A DNA stretch of 64,000 nucleotides from Neobacillus cucumis. GTDB taxonomy: Bacteria; Bacillota; Bacilli; Bacillales_B; DSM-18226. The notes beneath the pieces were generated by a model. The model did not search any database and was not told the origin of the DNA. It saw only the letters and a program-made list of their open reading frames with translations. Positions 52,613-61,155 of this stretch are shown one piece after another. The translations under genes and the position numbers were made by a program. Each line of letters begins with the position of its first letter. Position 1 is the first letter of the stretch. The stretch covers positions 1 to 64,000 of the forward strand of contig NZ_JAMBOH010000001.1 of the NCBI RefSeq assembly GCF_023715505.1. The letters are read 5' to 3'.

Positions 52613-53863
52613 TTATACATTCATAATATCGACAAAGTTATTACTAAGGATTTCGTTATAGTTTTCTTTCAAATCATCTATGGATAGATGAAGAAATGCT
52701 GACAACTGTTTCAAATATTCTTGGTCAAATCGGAGCCATGAAGCATAATTTCTTTTCAGATTGCGCTCAGCTTCAGGGAAACTGGAATACAGAGGTGCTT
52801 CCCTTTCCCCATTATGGACAATATAAAAATTTCCATCCCCTGTTGGAACAATATAAGAAATCTCCCCATTATGGTTTTGATAACTTGTACCGATTACAGA
52901 TTCCTTTACATTAAATTCGTTCCGGTCGGTGTCTGGCTTCAGTGGGTTTAAGCCAAATACCTCTACAACAAAAGTCTCGAAGGCTTCTTTAGACAAATCC
53001 GCTCCAGATGCCTTGGGATGTCCCCCACCACCAAATTTTTGTGCAAACTCTGCCACATTCACTTCATCATGGATGGTCCGGAAGCCCATTTTCTTACCCG
53101 AGACATTTAAAAGGACAATCATATCTAAATGAGGATAAATATTATTTAACGCGTTGCCAAGCTCAGACAAATATTGTTCTGCATGGACGATTCCAATACA
53201 ATAATTATTCACAACAGACTGTATTGTCTGTCTGCTCTTTGAGTGGATATATCGATTAATCTTTTGTTCCTCAAGATCAAGAATCATATTTTCCGTGTCT
53301 GTTAACGAAAAGGATTCTTTATTTTCAGTCAGGCGCTTTAGCATTTCTTCTTCAAACTGTTCTCTGTTCAGTATGTAAAATAAGTCATTTAACCGCTTTG
53401 CTGTGACATTGTTATTTTCATCCCACTCCCAGGTATCATACTGACGGACTAAATCAATAAACTCCTCTAAAGCCTGACTTCTTTCCATTTTTTTATGTTC
53501 GATTAAATAATCATAAAATAATGAGGTTGCACATGTCTTTTTACCATTATCATATTCTGGAATCACCTTTCCCCATTTATATTGATTAAAATGTAAGGCA
53601 GTCACATGATGATCAATCATCTGAACAGGTCTCCCCTGCCGATATCGATCTTCAAGCATTTTCTCGACCGACTCATTCACCGCTAAATCGGTTATAAAAA
53701 TTTCTTCCTGATTATTACCAGGATGTGTTATAACTGATTCCACTCGTTTATTTAAATTTCGATAAGAACAGTAATAAACATTTGCCTTGTCACCAAAGGC
53801 GATTTTGGCTATCAGCCCGCATCCGAGACCGTCTAAGTCAATATCCGTAAAAAGTCTTACCAT
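52613..53863 (-). CDS. nrnB: DHH-family nanoRNase / oligoribonuclease NrnB
   Basis: About 416 residues. DHH motifs: FTDIDLDGLGCG, FITDLAVN, MIDHHVTAL (DHH) and the C-terminal DHHA1 GGGGHPKASGADL. The sequence follows B. subtilis NrnB (YngD) closely. It degrades short RNA and DNA oligomers from the 5' or 3' end. ATG at 53863 (MVRLFTDID) is supported by GGATGG; an ATG four codons up has none. Confidence 0.9.
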   Translation of the reverse strand: MVRLFTDIDLDGLGCGLIAKIAFGDKANVYYCSYRNLNKRVESVITHPGNNQEEIFITDLAVNESVEKMLEDRYRQGRPVQMIDHHVTALHFNQYKWGKVIPEYDNGKKTCATSLFYDYLIEHKKMERSQALEEFIDLVRQYDTWEWDENNNVTAKRLNDLFYILNREQFEEEMLKRLTENKESFSLTDTENMILDLEEQKINRYIHSKSRQTIQSVVNNYCIGIVHAEQYLSELGNALNNIYPHLDMIVLLNVSGKKMGFRTIHDEVNVAEFAQKFGGGGHPKASGADLSKEAFETFVVEVFGLNPLKPDTDRNEFNVKESVIGTSYQNHNGEISYIVPTGDGNFYIVHNGEREAPLYSSFPEAERNLKRNYASWLRFDQEYLKQLSAFLHLSIDDLKENYNEILSNNFVDIMNV

Positions 53864-54135
53864 ACAAGACACCATCCAATTCTTTTTCCATAACGCTTAG
53901 TTTGTTTTTGTTAAACGCTTCTTATTCAATTTTCAGTACATCCTGATTTACTCTTTTCTTTCTATTTGCTTAATATATCGCAAATAGCAGATAAAATCGA
54001 ATATTTTTTTAAAATTAATAATACAAGTGTCTATAACTTACATTTATGACCAGGTAACAATTATCACTTACATCCTCCTCTTTCCATGGTAAGATTCATG
54101 GGAAGTTTCTTATTTTTATGAAAAGGGGTAATCAT

Positions 54136-55119
54136 TTGAATTTTCCACAGTTAAAAATAGGGCATATGATGCCAAAGGTTCCGATTCTCCAAGGAGGAAT
54201 GGGGGTTGGTATTTCGCTTAGCAAGTTAGCTTCTGCTGTTGCTAATGCAGGAGGTATTGGAATTATTTCCGGAACTGGTATTTCCGTCGAGGAGATGCGA
54301 ACACATATAAGAAAAGCAAAGGACCTAATTACAAATAAAGGTTTTATTGGCGTGAATGTTCTATTTGCCATGAATGACTTTGCGGAAAAAATGAAGGCTG
54401 CCCTTGAAGAAAAGGTCGATTTTATAATCTCCGGTGCAGGCATTTCAAGAGATATGTACAGCTGGGGTAAACAAGCAGGAATTCCTGTAATCTCAATAGT
54501 TTCCTCTGCAAAGTTAGCGAGGATTTCAGAACGATTAGGTGCCTCTGCTGTTGTCGTTGAAGGCTTTGAAGCAGGAGGCCATCTTGGTACAGATCGCCCA
54601 ATGTTTGATATCCTGCCAGAGGTAGTAGAATCAGTATCCATACCAGTAATTGCTGCCGGAGGAATTATGAACGGAGAAGATATTGCAAAGGCAATAGCCT
54701 TGGGTGCCGCTGGAGTACAGATGGGAACCCGGTTTGTAGCAAGTGAGGAATGTGATGCACCATTTGCTTTTAAGCAAAAATATGTTAATGCAAATAATGA
54801 GGATTTAGTATTGGTTAAAACAACCGTTGGTTTACAAGGAAGGGCCATTAAGAATAACTTTTCCAACCTTATTTCCGGCGAAAATAAAGTAAAAATCACT
54901 AAATGTCAAGATTGTTTGAAGAATTGTTCCTATCGGTTTTGCACACTTGATTCACTTCTTACATCCATGGATGGTGATGTCGAGAATGGTCTTGTTTTTG
55001 CGGGGGCACGAGTGGCCGAAATTAAAGATATACTACCTGTGCAAACTATTATGGATAATCTCACAACCGAGTATCGAGATTTTTTTAAAAATAGCTCCGG
55101 TTCTCCAACACTAATTTGA
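54136..55119 (+). CDS. Nitronate monooxygenase / 2-nitropropane dioxygenase family flavoprotein
   Basis: About 327 residues, FMN-dependent TIM barrel: ILQGGMGVGISLSKLASAVANAGG, IGVNVLFA, VEGFEAGGHLGTDRPMF, IPVIAAGGIMNGEDIAKAIALGA and QMGTRFVASEE. The C-terminal CQDCLKNCSYRFC is a Cys cluster that is unusual for NMO and could bind metal. TTG at 54136 sits seven bases from AAAGGGG, while the ATG at 54118 has no ribosome site. Confidence 0.85.
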   Translation: MNFPQLKIGHMMPKVPILQGGMGVGISLSKLASAVANAGGIGIISGTGISVEEMRTHIRKAKDLITNKGFIGVNVLFAMNDFAEKMKAALEEKVDFIISGAGISRDMYSWGKQAGIPVISIVSSAKLARISERLGASAVVVEGFEAGGHLGTDRPMFDILPEVVESVSIPVIAAGGIMNGEDIAKAIALGAAGVQMGTRFVASEECDAPFAFKQKYVNANNEDLVLVKTTVGLQGRAIKNNFSNLISGENKVKITKCQDCLKNCSYRFCTLDSLLTSMDGDVENGLVFAGARVAEIKDILPVQTIMDNLTTEYRDFFKNSSGSPTLI

Positions 55120-55128
55120 TTCTTAAAA

Positions 55129-55167
55129 ATAAAATCCAGCCATCCGAGAACATTGGCTGGATTTTAC
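55129..55167. terminator. Terminator between convergent genes
   Basis: AAAATCCAGCCA and TGGCTGGATTTTA arms. Confidence 0.9.
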
Positions 55168-55168
55168 T

Positions 55169-55648
55169 TTAAGGTAACCTTTTAATCTTTTCAGAAATCG
55201 GTTTTCGCGGTTTTGGCTCTGGAATTATTTCTGGATAGCCAACCCCTAATACACCGATAACTTCATATCCATCTGGAACTCCAAGTATTTCCCTGTTTCT
55301 CTCTGATGCCCCGATTGATGACCAAAATGTCCCCACACCGTCTGCCCAAGCAGCTAAGTTAAAATTTTGAATAAAGCATGCTGTCGCTAATGCATTTTCT
55401 GTCAATTCTATATGTGTCCTACCATTCTTTGATAAAACAGCCATAACCACAGGGGCATTGCCAAAGTTTGTTTTATGGTTTAATTTTTCTCTTGTTTCCT
55501 TCCCGAGAAAAAGGATTTCCCACGGTTCTGTCATGCGATGATTAGGTGCCATTGACGCAGCCTGCAGCCAAGTCATAAGGTCTTCCTCTTTCACTTCATC
55601 CGGTTTAAACTTTTTAATATTTCTACGTGTTCTAATCACTTCTATCAT
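55169..55648 (-). CDS. Nitroreductase family protein, short form
   Basis: A 159-residue protein of the nitroreductase fold: RTRRNIKKFKPD, APNHRMTEPWEILFLG, ALATACFIQNFNLAAWADGVGTFWSS and GVLGVGYPEIIPEPKPRKP. FMN-dependent reductase; substrate unknown. Not similar in detail to the nitroreductase at 32871. Confidence 0.85.
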   Translation of the reverse strand: MIEVIRTRRNIKKFKPDEVKEEDLMTWLQAASMAPNHRMTEPWEILFLGKETREKLNHKTNFGNAPVVMAVLSKNGRTHIELTENALATACFIQNFNLAAWADGVGTFWSSIGASERNREILGVPDGYEVIGVLGVGYPEIIPEPKPRKPISEKIKRLP

Positions 55649-55795
55649 CCTGACCCATCACTCCATTTCGGACTTTTATCGTTTTGGATAATATATGCTC
55701 TGATCTTTTAGCTTAGTTCGAGAAATAAAACCTAGATAAAAAAAACACTCCAGGTGCAAAATAAGCACCATAAATATAGAAAGGAGGAATTTTTA

Positions 55796-55921
55796 ATGAC
55801 CAACCGCAATGATAATCGGGAACGTATGAATAAATATCCTAACAACAAAAAACAGGATACTGAATTCTCCAAAGAAACTAGCATACGCAGCGAAATCACT
55901 AAAAAAGATTTACGAAAGTAA
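55796..55921 (+). CDS. Small hydrophilic protein, 41 aa, unknown
   Basis: MTNRNDNRERMNKYPNNKKQ, then DTEFSKETSIRSEITKKDLRK: basic and Asn-rich, like several tiny spore or stress proteins, but not matched to one. AAAGGAGG is ideally spaced from the ATG, and a hairpin (AAGGTGGAC ... GTCCGCCTT, 55931-55969) follows the stop. Its leader has a small stem (GGTGC-AAAATAA-GCACC). Confidence 0.65.
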   Translation: MTNRNDNRERMNKYPNNKKQDTEFSKETSIRSEITKKDLRK

Positions 55922-55930
55922 CGCTTGAAT

Positions 55931-55969
55931 AAGGTGGACTTACTCAATTGAGAGCTAGGTCCGCCTTCG
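55931..55969 (+). terminator. Terminator after the 41-aa gene
   Basis: AAGGTGGAC pairs with GTCCGCCTT (one G-U) ahead of CGTTT. Confidence 0.6.
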
Positions 55970-55970
55970 T

Positions 55971-56654
55971 TTATACCCCTACCTTGTAATAACCTCGTTT
56001 AAATCCATAAAAACAAAACCAAAGTGCTTGCAGGAAGAAAAACAGCCCCCAAAAGGCCGCAGGAAGAAACCCTGTTAACTGGGCAAGATTAGCTGCATCC
56101 CCGGAAGCTTGTGGCTGTAAAACGCTAAGGAATAAAATTTCATATGTGCTTTGTAGAGAATCCACTAATAGAATTGCTGCAATTAACAATAAAAGGTGGT
56201 CTCTGACACCCTTACTCCCTTTAATGAGTAAAAACAGGAAGGCACATGCAAAAGAAAAGAGCCAAAATATACCATAGGGATTACGCACCCAAAATATCAA
56301 ATTTAAAAAAATAAACGCTAGTAAAATGTCAATCAGCAATATCACCTTTTTTCTCCTTAATAGCAAAAAAGACAAAAAGGCCATGAAGGATGCGAACGTA
56401 TAGCCCGCAAGACTTGTAAAAAAACTGCCCAACCATGTTGATTGATCGCTAATCGTTGCTCCTTCAGAGTTCATAAATAAAGAAATGGTTTCCACCTTTC
56501 CCCCAAATAGAGCAATGATTGCATGACCCGTTTCATGGATAAGTGTATTAATTATTTTTACATAGTTTCCTATTATCGGTACATGAATCAAAATAAAGGC
56601 AATCGCGAAGAAAAGGAAAAACTTCGCACTGAATTTGTCCCGGACAAAGCTCAA
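55971..56654 (-). CDS. M50-like membrane metalloprotease family protein
   Basis: A 227-residue membrane protein with about seven hydrophobic segments. HETGH at residues 40-44 lies within an early helix and matches the zinc site of site-2-protease-like (M50B) proteins. The second zinc ligand motif (NPDG) is not obvious, so activity is uncertain. No clear substrate gene next to it. Divergent from the osmolyte transporter operon. Confidence 0.8.
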   Translation of the reverse strand: MSFVRDKFSAKFFLFFAIAFILIHVPIIGNYVKIINTLIHETGHAIIALFGGKVETISLFMNSEGATISDQSTWLGSFFTSLAGYTFASFMAFLSFLLLRRKKVILLIDILLAFIFLNLIFWVRNPYGIFWLFSFACAFLFLLIKGSKGVRDHLLLLIAAILLVDSLQSTYEILFLSVLQPQASGDAANLAQLTGFLPAAFWGLFFFLQALWFCFYGFKRGYYKVGV

Positions 56655-56795
56655 GTTAATTCTCCTCTTTTATCGTAACTTTTTTCATATCTTTATTTTA
56701 CATTTTACAATAAAAATATTGCAAATATTCTCTCATAAAAAACATGGTTTCATTTTTAGTTTCACTGGGTATATCCTCATTAGTTTCATCTGAGG

Positions 56796-56833
56796 TCGAC
56801 AACCAACAACTTATATGTTACAATCAAGTTGTC
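56796..56833 (+). promoter_or_regulatory. Promoter and inverted-repeat operator of the OpuF-type operon
   Basis: -35 TCGACA (56796-56801), 17-bp spacer, -10 TACAAT (56819-56824). The arms GACAAC (56798-56803) and GTTGTC (56828-56833) form a perfect inverted repeat that straddles the core promoter. A repressor bound here would block it; the nearby BusR-like protein is the obvious candidate. Confidence 0.6.
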
Positions 56834-56869
56834 ACTATATCAATCTAATAAATTTAAGGGGGAATGAAA

Positions 56870-57994
56870 TTGATTGAATTCAAAAACATTGTTAAGAAAT
56901 ACCGTACTAAAACTATTATCAATCCATTTTCATTAAAAATTGATGCGGGACAGTTAGTTGTCTTTATTGGTCCAAGTGGCTGCGGAAAAACCACACTATT
57001 AAAAATGATTAATAAGTTAATCCAACCATCTTCCGGGCAGATTTTTGTAAATGGAACTGATATCACCTCAATGAATCCTATTGAACTCCGCCGTAACATT
57101 GGCTACGTTATTCAAAACACCGGTCTATTTCCACATATGTCGATCAAGGAGAATTTGGAATTAATACCGAAGTTAAAGGGCGAAGACCCTGCTTCGATTG
57201 AGAAAAAGACAAATGACTTACTGGAATTGGTAGGCCTCGAGCCAAAAGAATATTTACATCGATACCCGAAGGAATTAAGTGGCGGGCAGCAGCAAAGAAT
57301 TGGTGTTGCGAGAGCCTTTTCCACTAACTCTGATATTATTCTGATGGATGAGCCTTTCAGTGCACTAGACCCTGTAACCAGAAGCTCCCTTCAAGATGAA
57401 TTGTTCCAAATGCAGAAGGAATTAAACAAAACGATTATTTTCGTTACCCATGATATGGATGAAGCGATAAAAATAGCTGATAAAATTTGTATTTTAAAAG
57501 ATGGAGATATTCTTCAATATGACACTCCGGAAAATATTCTTAAAAATCCAGCTAATCAATTTGTCGAAGACTTTATTGGAAAAAGAAGGGTTTGGAATAA
57601 TCCAGAATTATTAATGGCCGAGGATATCATGATCCAAAATCCTGTTAAAATAACCGCGATGCGTACTGTTTTGCAGGCCATTGAGGTTATGAAGGATCAT
57701 AAGGTTGATAGTTTAATGGTGACAGACAAACATAATATCCTAAGAGGCCTTGTGACATTAAAAAGTATCCAATTACTCAATCGTAATTTATCTATTGAAA
57801 TGGTTATGGAACAAAATGTCCTGTCTGTTTCAGAGGATGCCAATTTAATCTCAGTGTTAGCCACTATGAACGAACATAAAATCGGATATCTGCCTGTTGT
57901 AAACAGTACCAGCCAATTAACAGGTTTAATAACAAGAAGCAGTATCTTATCTGCGTTAAGCAGTCAATTAATTGATTTGGAGGTGGCATTTTAA
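56870..57994 (+). CDS. opuFA: Osmolyte ABC importer ATP-binding subunit with CBS domains (OpuFA-type)
   Basis: About 374 residues: ABC ATPase with Walker A GPSGCGKTT, signature LSGGQQQRIGVARAFS and Walker B ILMDEPFSALDP; C-terminal CBS pair (AEDIMIQNPVKI, EQNVLSVSEDANL). By family it drives uptake of glycine betaine or other compatible solutes. TTG at 56870 is seven bases from AAGGGGG; the ATG at 56864 is only one base from it. Overlaps the next gene at the stop/start. Confidence 0.9.
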   Translation: MIEFKNIVKKYRTKTIINPFSLKIDAGQLVVFIGPSGCGKTTLLKMINKLIQPSSGQIFVNGTDITSMNPIELRRNIGYVIQNTGLFPHMSIKENLELIPKLKGEDPASIEKKTNDLLELVGLEPKEYLHRYPKELSGGQQQRIGVARAFSTNSDIILMDEPFSALDPVTRSSLQDELFQMQKELNKTIIFVTHDMDEAIKIADKICILKDGDILQYDTPENILKNPANQFVEDFIGKRRVWNNPELLMAEDIMIQNPVKITAMRTVLQAIEVMKDHKVDSLMVTDKHNILRGLVTLKSIQLLNRNLSIEMVMEQNVLSVSEDANLISVLATMNEHKIGYLPVVNSTSQLTGLITRSSILSALSSQLIDLEVAF

Positions 57995-59550
57995 TGAGCG
58001 GATTTTGGAATTATCTTACAGACAACTATAGTCAAATCCTTAGCTTACTTGGAGAGCATTTATATTTAAGTATTGTGTCCGTTTTAATTGCCATAATTAT
58101 TGGGATTCCATTAGGAATATTAATTTCAAATGAACCTAAACTCTCAAAACCGATAATTGGGACCACAAACGTAATTCAGGCTATTCCAAGTTTAGCCTTA
58201 CTTGGTTTTCTCATCCCGTTTATCGGAATCGGCAGTACGCCTGCCATTGTAATGGTTGTACTTTATTCCTTACTTCCAATCGTTAAAAACACTTATACAG
58301 GTTTAACAAATATTGATGGAGACATTCTGGAAGCCGCCAAAGGTATTGGTCTGACCAAGAGTCAAACGATGAAAAAGGTACAGTTGCCACTGGCCTTCCC
58401 AATGATTATGGCGGGTATCAGAATTTCAGCGGTAACAGCAGTCGGTTTAATGACTATTGCGGCTTTCGTTGGAGCAGGTGGACTTGGATACCTGGTATTC
58501 TCAGGGGTTCAAACTGTTGATAATCACATGATTTTGGCCGGAGCAATTCCAGCTTGTATTCTCGCTCTGCTCATTGATTTCGCAGTTGGTAAACTAGAAT
58601 CATCTCTTTCTTATACTAGCAAGCAAAAATCAATATCGAAAAAGGGAAAAACAGCAAAAAGGTCATTAATTGCCTTTGCCGCTATTTTATTGGTTGCAGC
58701 TGTAGGATTTAAAGCATATTCTACTGCACAAGCTGAGGATAAAATTGTTATTGGTTCAAAGAACTTTAGTGAGCAATTAATATTAGGTAATATGCTGGCT
58801 GATGTAATAGAAGCTAAGACGGATATACAGGTAGAACGTAAATTAAATCTAGGGGGTACACAGGTCGCTTTTGGTGCATTAAATTCTGGAGATATTGACA
58901 TGTATGTAGAGTATACGGGCACAGGTTTGGTCAATATTTTAAATCAGCCTCCGGAAAGTGATCCAGATAAAGTCTATAATTATGTGCAGAAAGAATTTAA
59001 GCAAAAATATGGAATGGAACTATTAAAGCCGCTTGGATTTAATAACACATATGCGTTAGCCGTTCGACAAGATACGGCAAAAGAGTATGGTCTAAATACT
59101 ATCTCAGACTTAGCTAAGGTAAGCGGAAACTTAATTATGGGTCCTACCATTGAATTTCCAAACCGTGAAGATGGGTTAATTGGACTTTCAAAAACCTATA
59201 ATATGGCATTCAAGGATGTTAAAGCAATCGATGGCGGCTTGCGCTACACTGCCTTAAAAAATCATAAAAGTGATGTTATTGATGCCTTTTCCACCGATGG
59301 TTTACTTCAAGCGTTTGACTTAAAGGTATTAAAAGATGACCAGCAGTTTTTTCCACCGTATTATGCGGTGCCGATTATAAAAGAGGAAACTTTAAAAGAG
59401 CATCCTGAATTGAAAAAAGTACTCAATAGCTTATCCGGAAAACTAACGGATGAAAAAATGCGGGAACTGAACTACAAGGTTGACAGTCTTAAACAGTCTC
59501 CGGCTAAGGTTGCCAAAGAGTTTTTAGAAAAAGAGGGATTATTAAATTAA
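57994..59550 (+). CDS. opuFB: Osmolyte ABC importer: fused permease and substrate-binding protein (OpuFB-type)
   Basis: A 518-residue fusion. Residues 1-215 are the permease (five or six helices, EAAKGIGLTKSQTMKKVQLPLAFPMIMAGIRIS as the EAA loop); a further helix near 225-245 leads to a substrate-binding domain (about 250-518, IVIGSKNFSEQLILGNMLADVIE, YVEYTGTGLVN, TNGL-type ends). Permease-receptor fusions of this kind are known from OpuF. The ligand is likely glycine betaine or a related solute. Overlaps the ATPase gene by one base. Confidence 0.9.
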   Translation: MSGFWNYLTDNYSQILSLLGEHLYLSIVSVLIAIIIGIPLGILISNEPKLSKPIIGTTNVIQAIPSLALLGFLIPFIGIGSTPAIVMVVLYSLLPIVKNTYTGLTNIDGDILEAAKGIGLTKSQTMKKVQLPLAFPMIMAGIRISAVTAVGLMTIAAFVGAGGLGYLVFSGVQTVDNHMILAGAIPACILALLIDFAVGKLESSLSYTSKQKSISKKGKTAKRSLIAFAAILLVAAVGFKAYSTAQAEDKIVIGSKNFSEQLILGNMLADVIEAKTDIQVERKLNLGGTQVAFGALNSGDIDMYVEYTGTGLVNILNQPPESDPDKVYNYVQKEFKQKYGMELLKPLGFNNTYALAVRQDTAKEYGLNTISDLAKVSGNLIMGPTIEFPNREDGLIGLSKTYNMAFKDVKAIDGGLRYTALKNHKSDVIDAFSTDGLLQAFDLKVLKDDQQFFPPYYAVPIIKEETLKEHPELKKVLNSLSGKLTDEKMRELNYKVDSLKQSPAKVAKEFLEKEGLLN

Positions 59551-59556
59551 TACTTA

Positions 59557-59586
59557 AAGCCGGTCATCTTGACCGGCTTCTTTTTT
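59557..59586 (+). terminator. Terminator of the OpuF-type operon
   Basis: AGCCGGTCA-TCT-TGACCGGCT followed by TCTTTTTT. Confidence 0.9.
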
Positions 59587-59636
59587 ATCGTTAGTGAAAT
59601 GATAAAATTTTGGCTTGTGGATAACTCTTAATAAAT

Positions 59637-59774
59637 GGACTATCGACGTCCAACTCCAGCACCTAGCCCCTCGATGGTCTACAGCCACTCAGGATATGAA
59701 GGCAAAGAACGCCTTTCTTTCCCTGAGCGTCTTATGCTTGTCGGGGCTGTTCAAGGCGCTTGCGCTTTTGTTCT
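59637..59774. repeat. Dispersed intergenic repeat, copy B
   Basis: Reverse complement of copy A at 15678-15812 with roughly 90% identity, including CGACAAGCATAAGACGCTCA and GGCTGTAGACCATCG. No coding frame. Both copies are intergenic. Confidence 0.85.
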
Positions 59775-59803
59775 TATACAGCTTTGGTAATTATTTGATT
59801 CGA

Positions 59804-60421
59804 TTAGTCTTCTAAAAAATGAACGACCCTATCATATGTCTCATCATCACCAATTACTAGTAAAACATCCCCTTCAAGGATTAGTGCATAGGGTCCGGGT
59901 GAGATGATTAACTCTCCCTTGCGCTTCATTCCTATAACCGTTCCACCAGTATTTTGCCAAAATTTAGTTTCCGAAATTGTTTTTCCGATATGAATGCACC
60001 CTGGGAAAATTTCCACTTCAATAGGTGCTAAGGGATTGGTATGCCTGAGCTTCCCTGAATAATCCATGATTTTTCTTAACGTATCAAAAAGTTCCTCATC
60101 CAGCCTATTCCTTTCTGAAATGAGGCTGCTCATTTGCTTTTCTAGATCCTTGATACTCGCTAAATTGGAAAAACGGTGGATATATTTATATGCATTCTCT
60201 CGCGATGAGATGACAATGCCACTTCCTTTAGTGGAATGGACAATCTCTACGTCTTCTAATATTTTGATTGCTCTTCGGACCGTTTCAGGTGAGACTTTAT
60301 ATTCACTTGCAAGGGTGGACCTGCCATGAATCTTTTCACCTACTTTAAACTTTCCATCGTAGATTCTATTTGCTAAATCAATTGCAATCCGTTCATATGT
60401 TGGAATTTGTGCCTTTTGCAT
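59804..60421 (-). CDS. GntR-type regulator with RCK_C (TrkA-C) domain, BusR-like
   Basis: About 205 residues: GntR winged helix (PTYERIAIDLANRIYDGKFKVGEKIHGRSTLASEYKVSPETVRRAIKILEDVEIVHSTKGSG), a coiled coil (about 85-115), then an RCK_C domain (IEVEIFPGCIHIGKTISE--FWQNTGGTVIGMKRKGELIISPGPYALILEGDVLLVIGD). This is the layout of BusR, a c-di-AMP-dependent repressor of betaine uptake in streptococci and lactococci. ATG at 60421 follows GGTGG. Lies directly behind the OpuF-type operon, convergent with it. Confidence 0.88.
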   Translation of the reverse strand: MQKAQIPTYERIAIDLANRIYDGKFKVGEKIHGRSTLASEYKVSPETVRRAIKILEDVEIVHSTKGSGIVISSRENAYKYIHRFSNLASIKDLEKQMSSLISERNRLDEELFDTLRKIMDYSGKLRHTNPLAPIEVEIFPGCIHIGKTISETKFWQNTGGTVIGMKRKGELIISPGPYALILEGDVLLVIGDDETYDRVVHFLED

Positions 60422-60572
60422 TGAACCACCACCAAGTTTCATCTTTAAAAATTTTTTCATATATTGTAACTATACCGTTTCTACTCTCACTTTGCGAGCT
60501 GTACCTATACCTTTATAATTACTCACTTTTGGACATAATTGTAAGGAGTGATTTTTGATTTGAGGTGAGCAG

Positions 60573-61145
60573 GTGAAAAGGAAGGTTGTTATTGCATTAA
60601 GTATATTATTTAGTCTGGGTATGACTGCATTGTTTATTTATTACTTGTTGAAACATGACCATACAAGGTGGCAAGTAGCACTTGGAGGTATTTTCGTCAG
60701 CTTGCTGCCGCTAGGCTTACTAAAGATGAAAAATAATCCCTTTAATATTCCCATAATGATCTGTTACTATCTTTTCTTATTTTGTTCCTTGTATTTAGGT
60801 TCCATCTCAAGCTTTTATTTGCATTATAAATGGTGGGATTCTACTCTGCATTTTTTTAAAGGTATGTTTGTAGGGTTTGTGGGAATAAGTCTTTATAAAT
60901 ATTGGATTCCACAACATGCACGAAGGAATGTTTCTGTTGGGATTCTTGTTCTGTTTGTCCTCTCACTTGCTGTGTCGTCGAGTGTCCTCTGGGAGATTTA
61001 CGAGTTTGTAGGAGATTTGACTTTTACACAAACGATGCAAAGGGGTGGCAATAAGGATACCATGTACGATCTTCTGTGCGGTTTGGGAGGAGGTCTTATC
61101 ACCGCGGTATATACCCTTTTTAGGAAAAGAAGTCTAATAAAATAG
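60573..61145 (+). CDS. DUF2238/YjdF-like membrane protein, paralogue 1
   Basis: A 190-residue protein with about five membrane helices. Conserved WWDSTLHFFKGMFVGFVG and LWEIYEFVGDLTFTQTMQRGGNKDTMYDL hold charged residues in the membrane, the pattern of the DUF2238-like family. Function unknown. GTG start at 60573 after GAGGTG. Tandem duplicate of the next gene. Confidence 0.8.
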   Translation: MKRKVVIALSILFSLGMTALFIYYLLKHDHTRWQVALGGIFVSLLPLGLLKMKNNPFNIPIMICYYLFLFCSLYLGSISSFYLHYKWWDSTLHFFKGMFVGFVGISLYKYWIPQHARRNVSVGILVLFVLSLAVSSSVLWEIYEFVGDLTFTQTMQRGGNKDTMYDLLCGLGGGLITAVYTLFRKRSLIK

Positions 61146-61155
61146 AGGTGCTCTA

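Noticed and set aside
54132..54899. A 255-codon frame on the minus strand
   Set aside because: It is fully opposite the nitronate monooxygenase gene, has Pro/Ser/Thr-rich shadow composition and no ribosome site.
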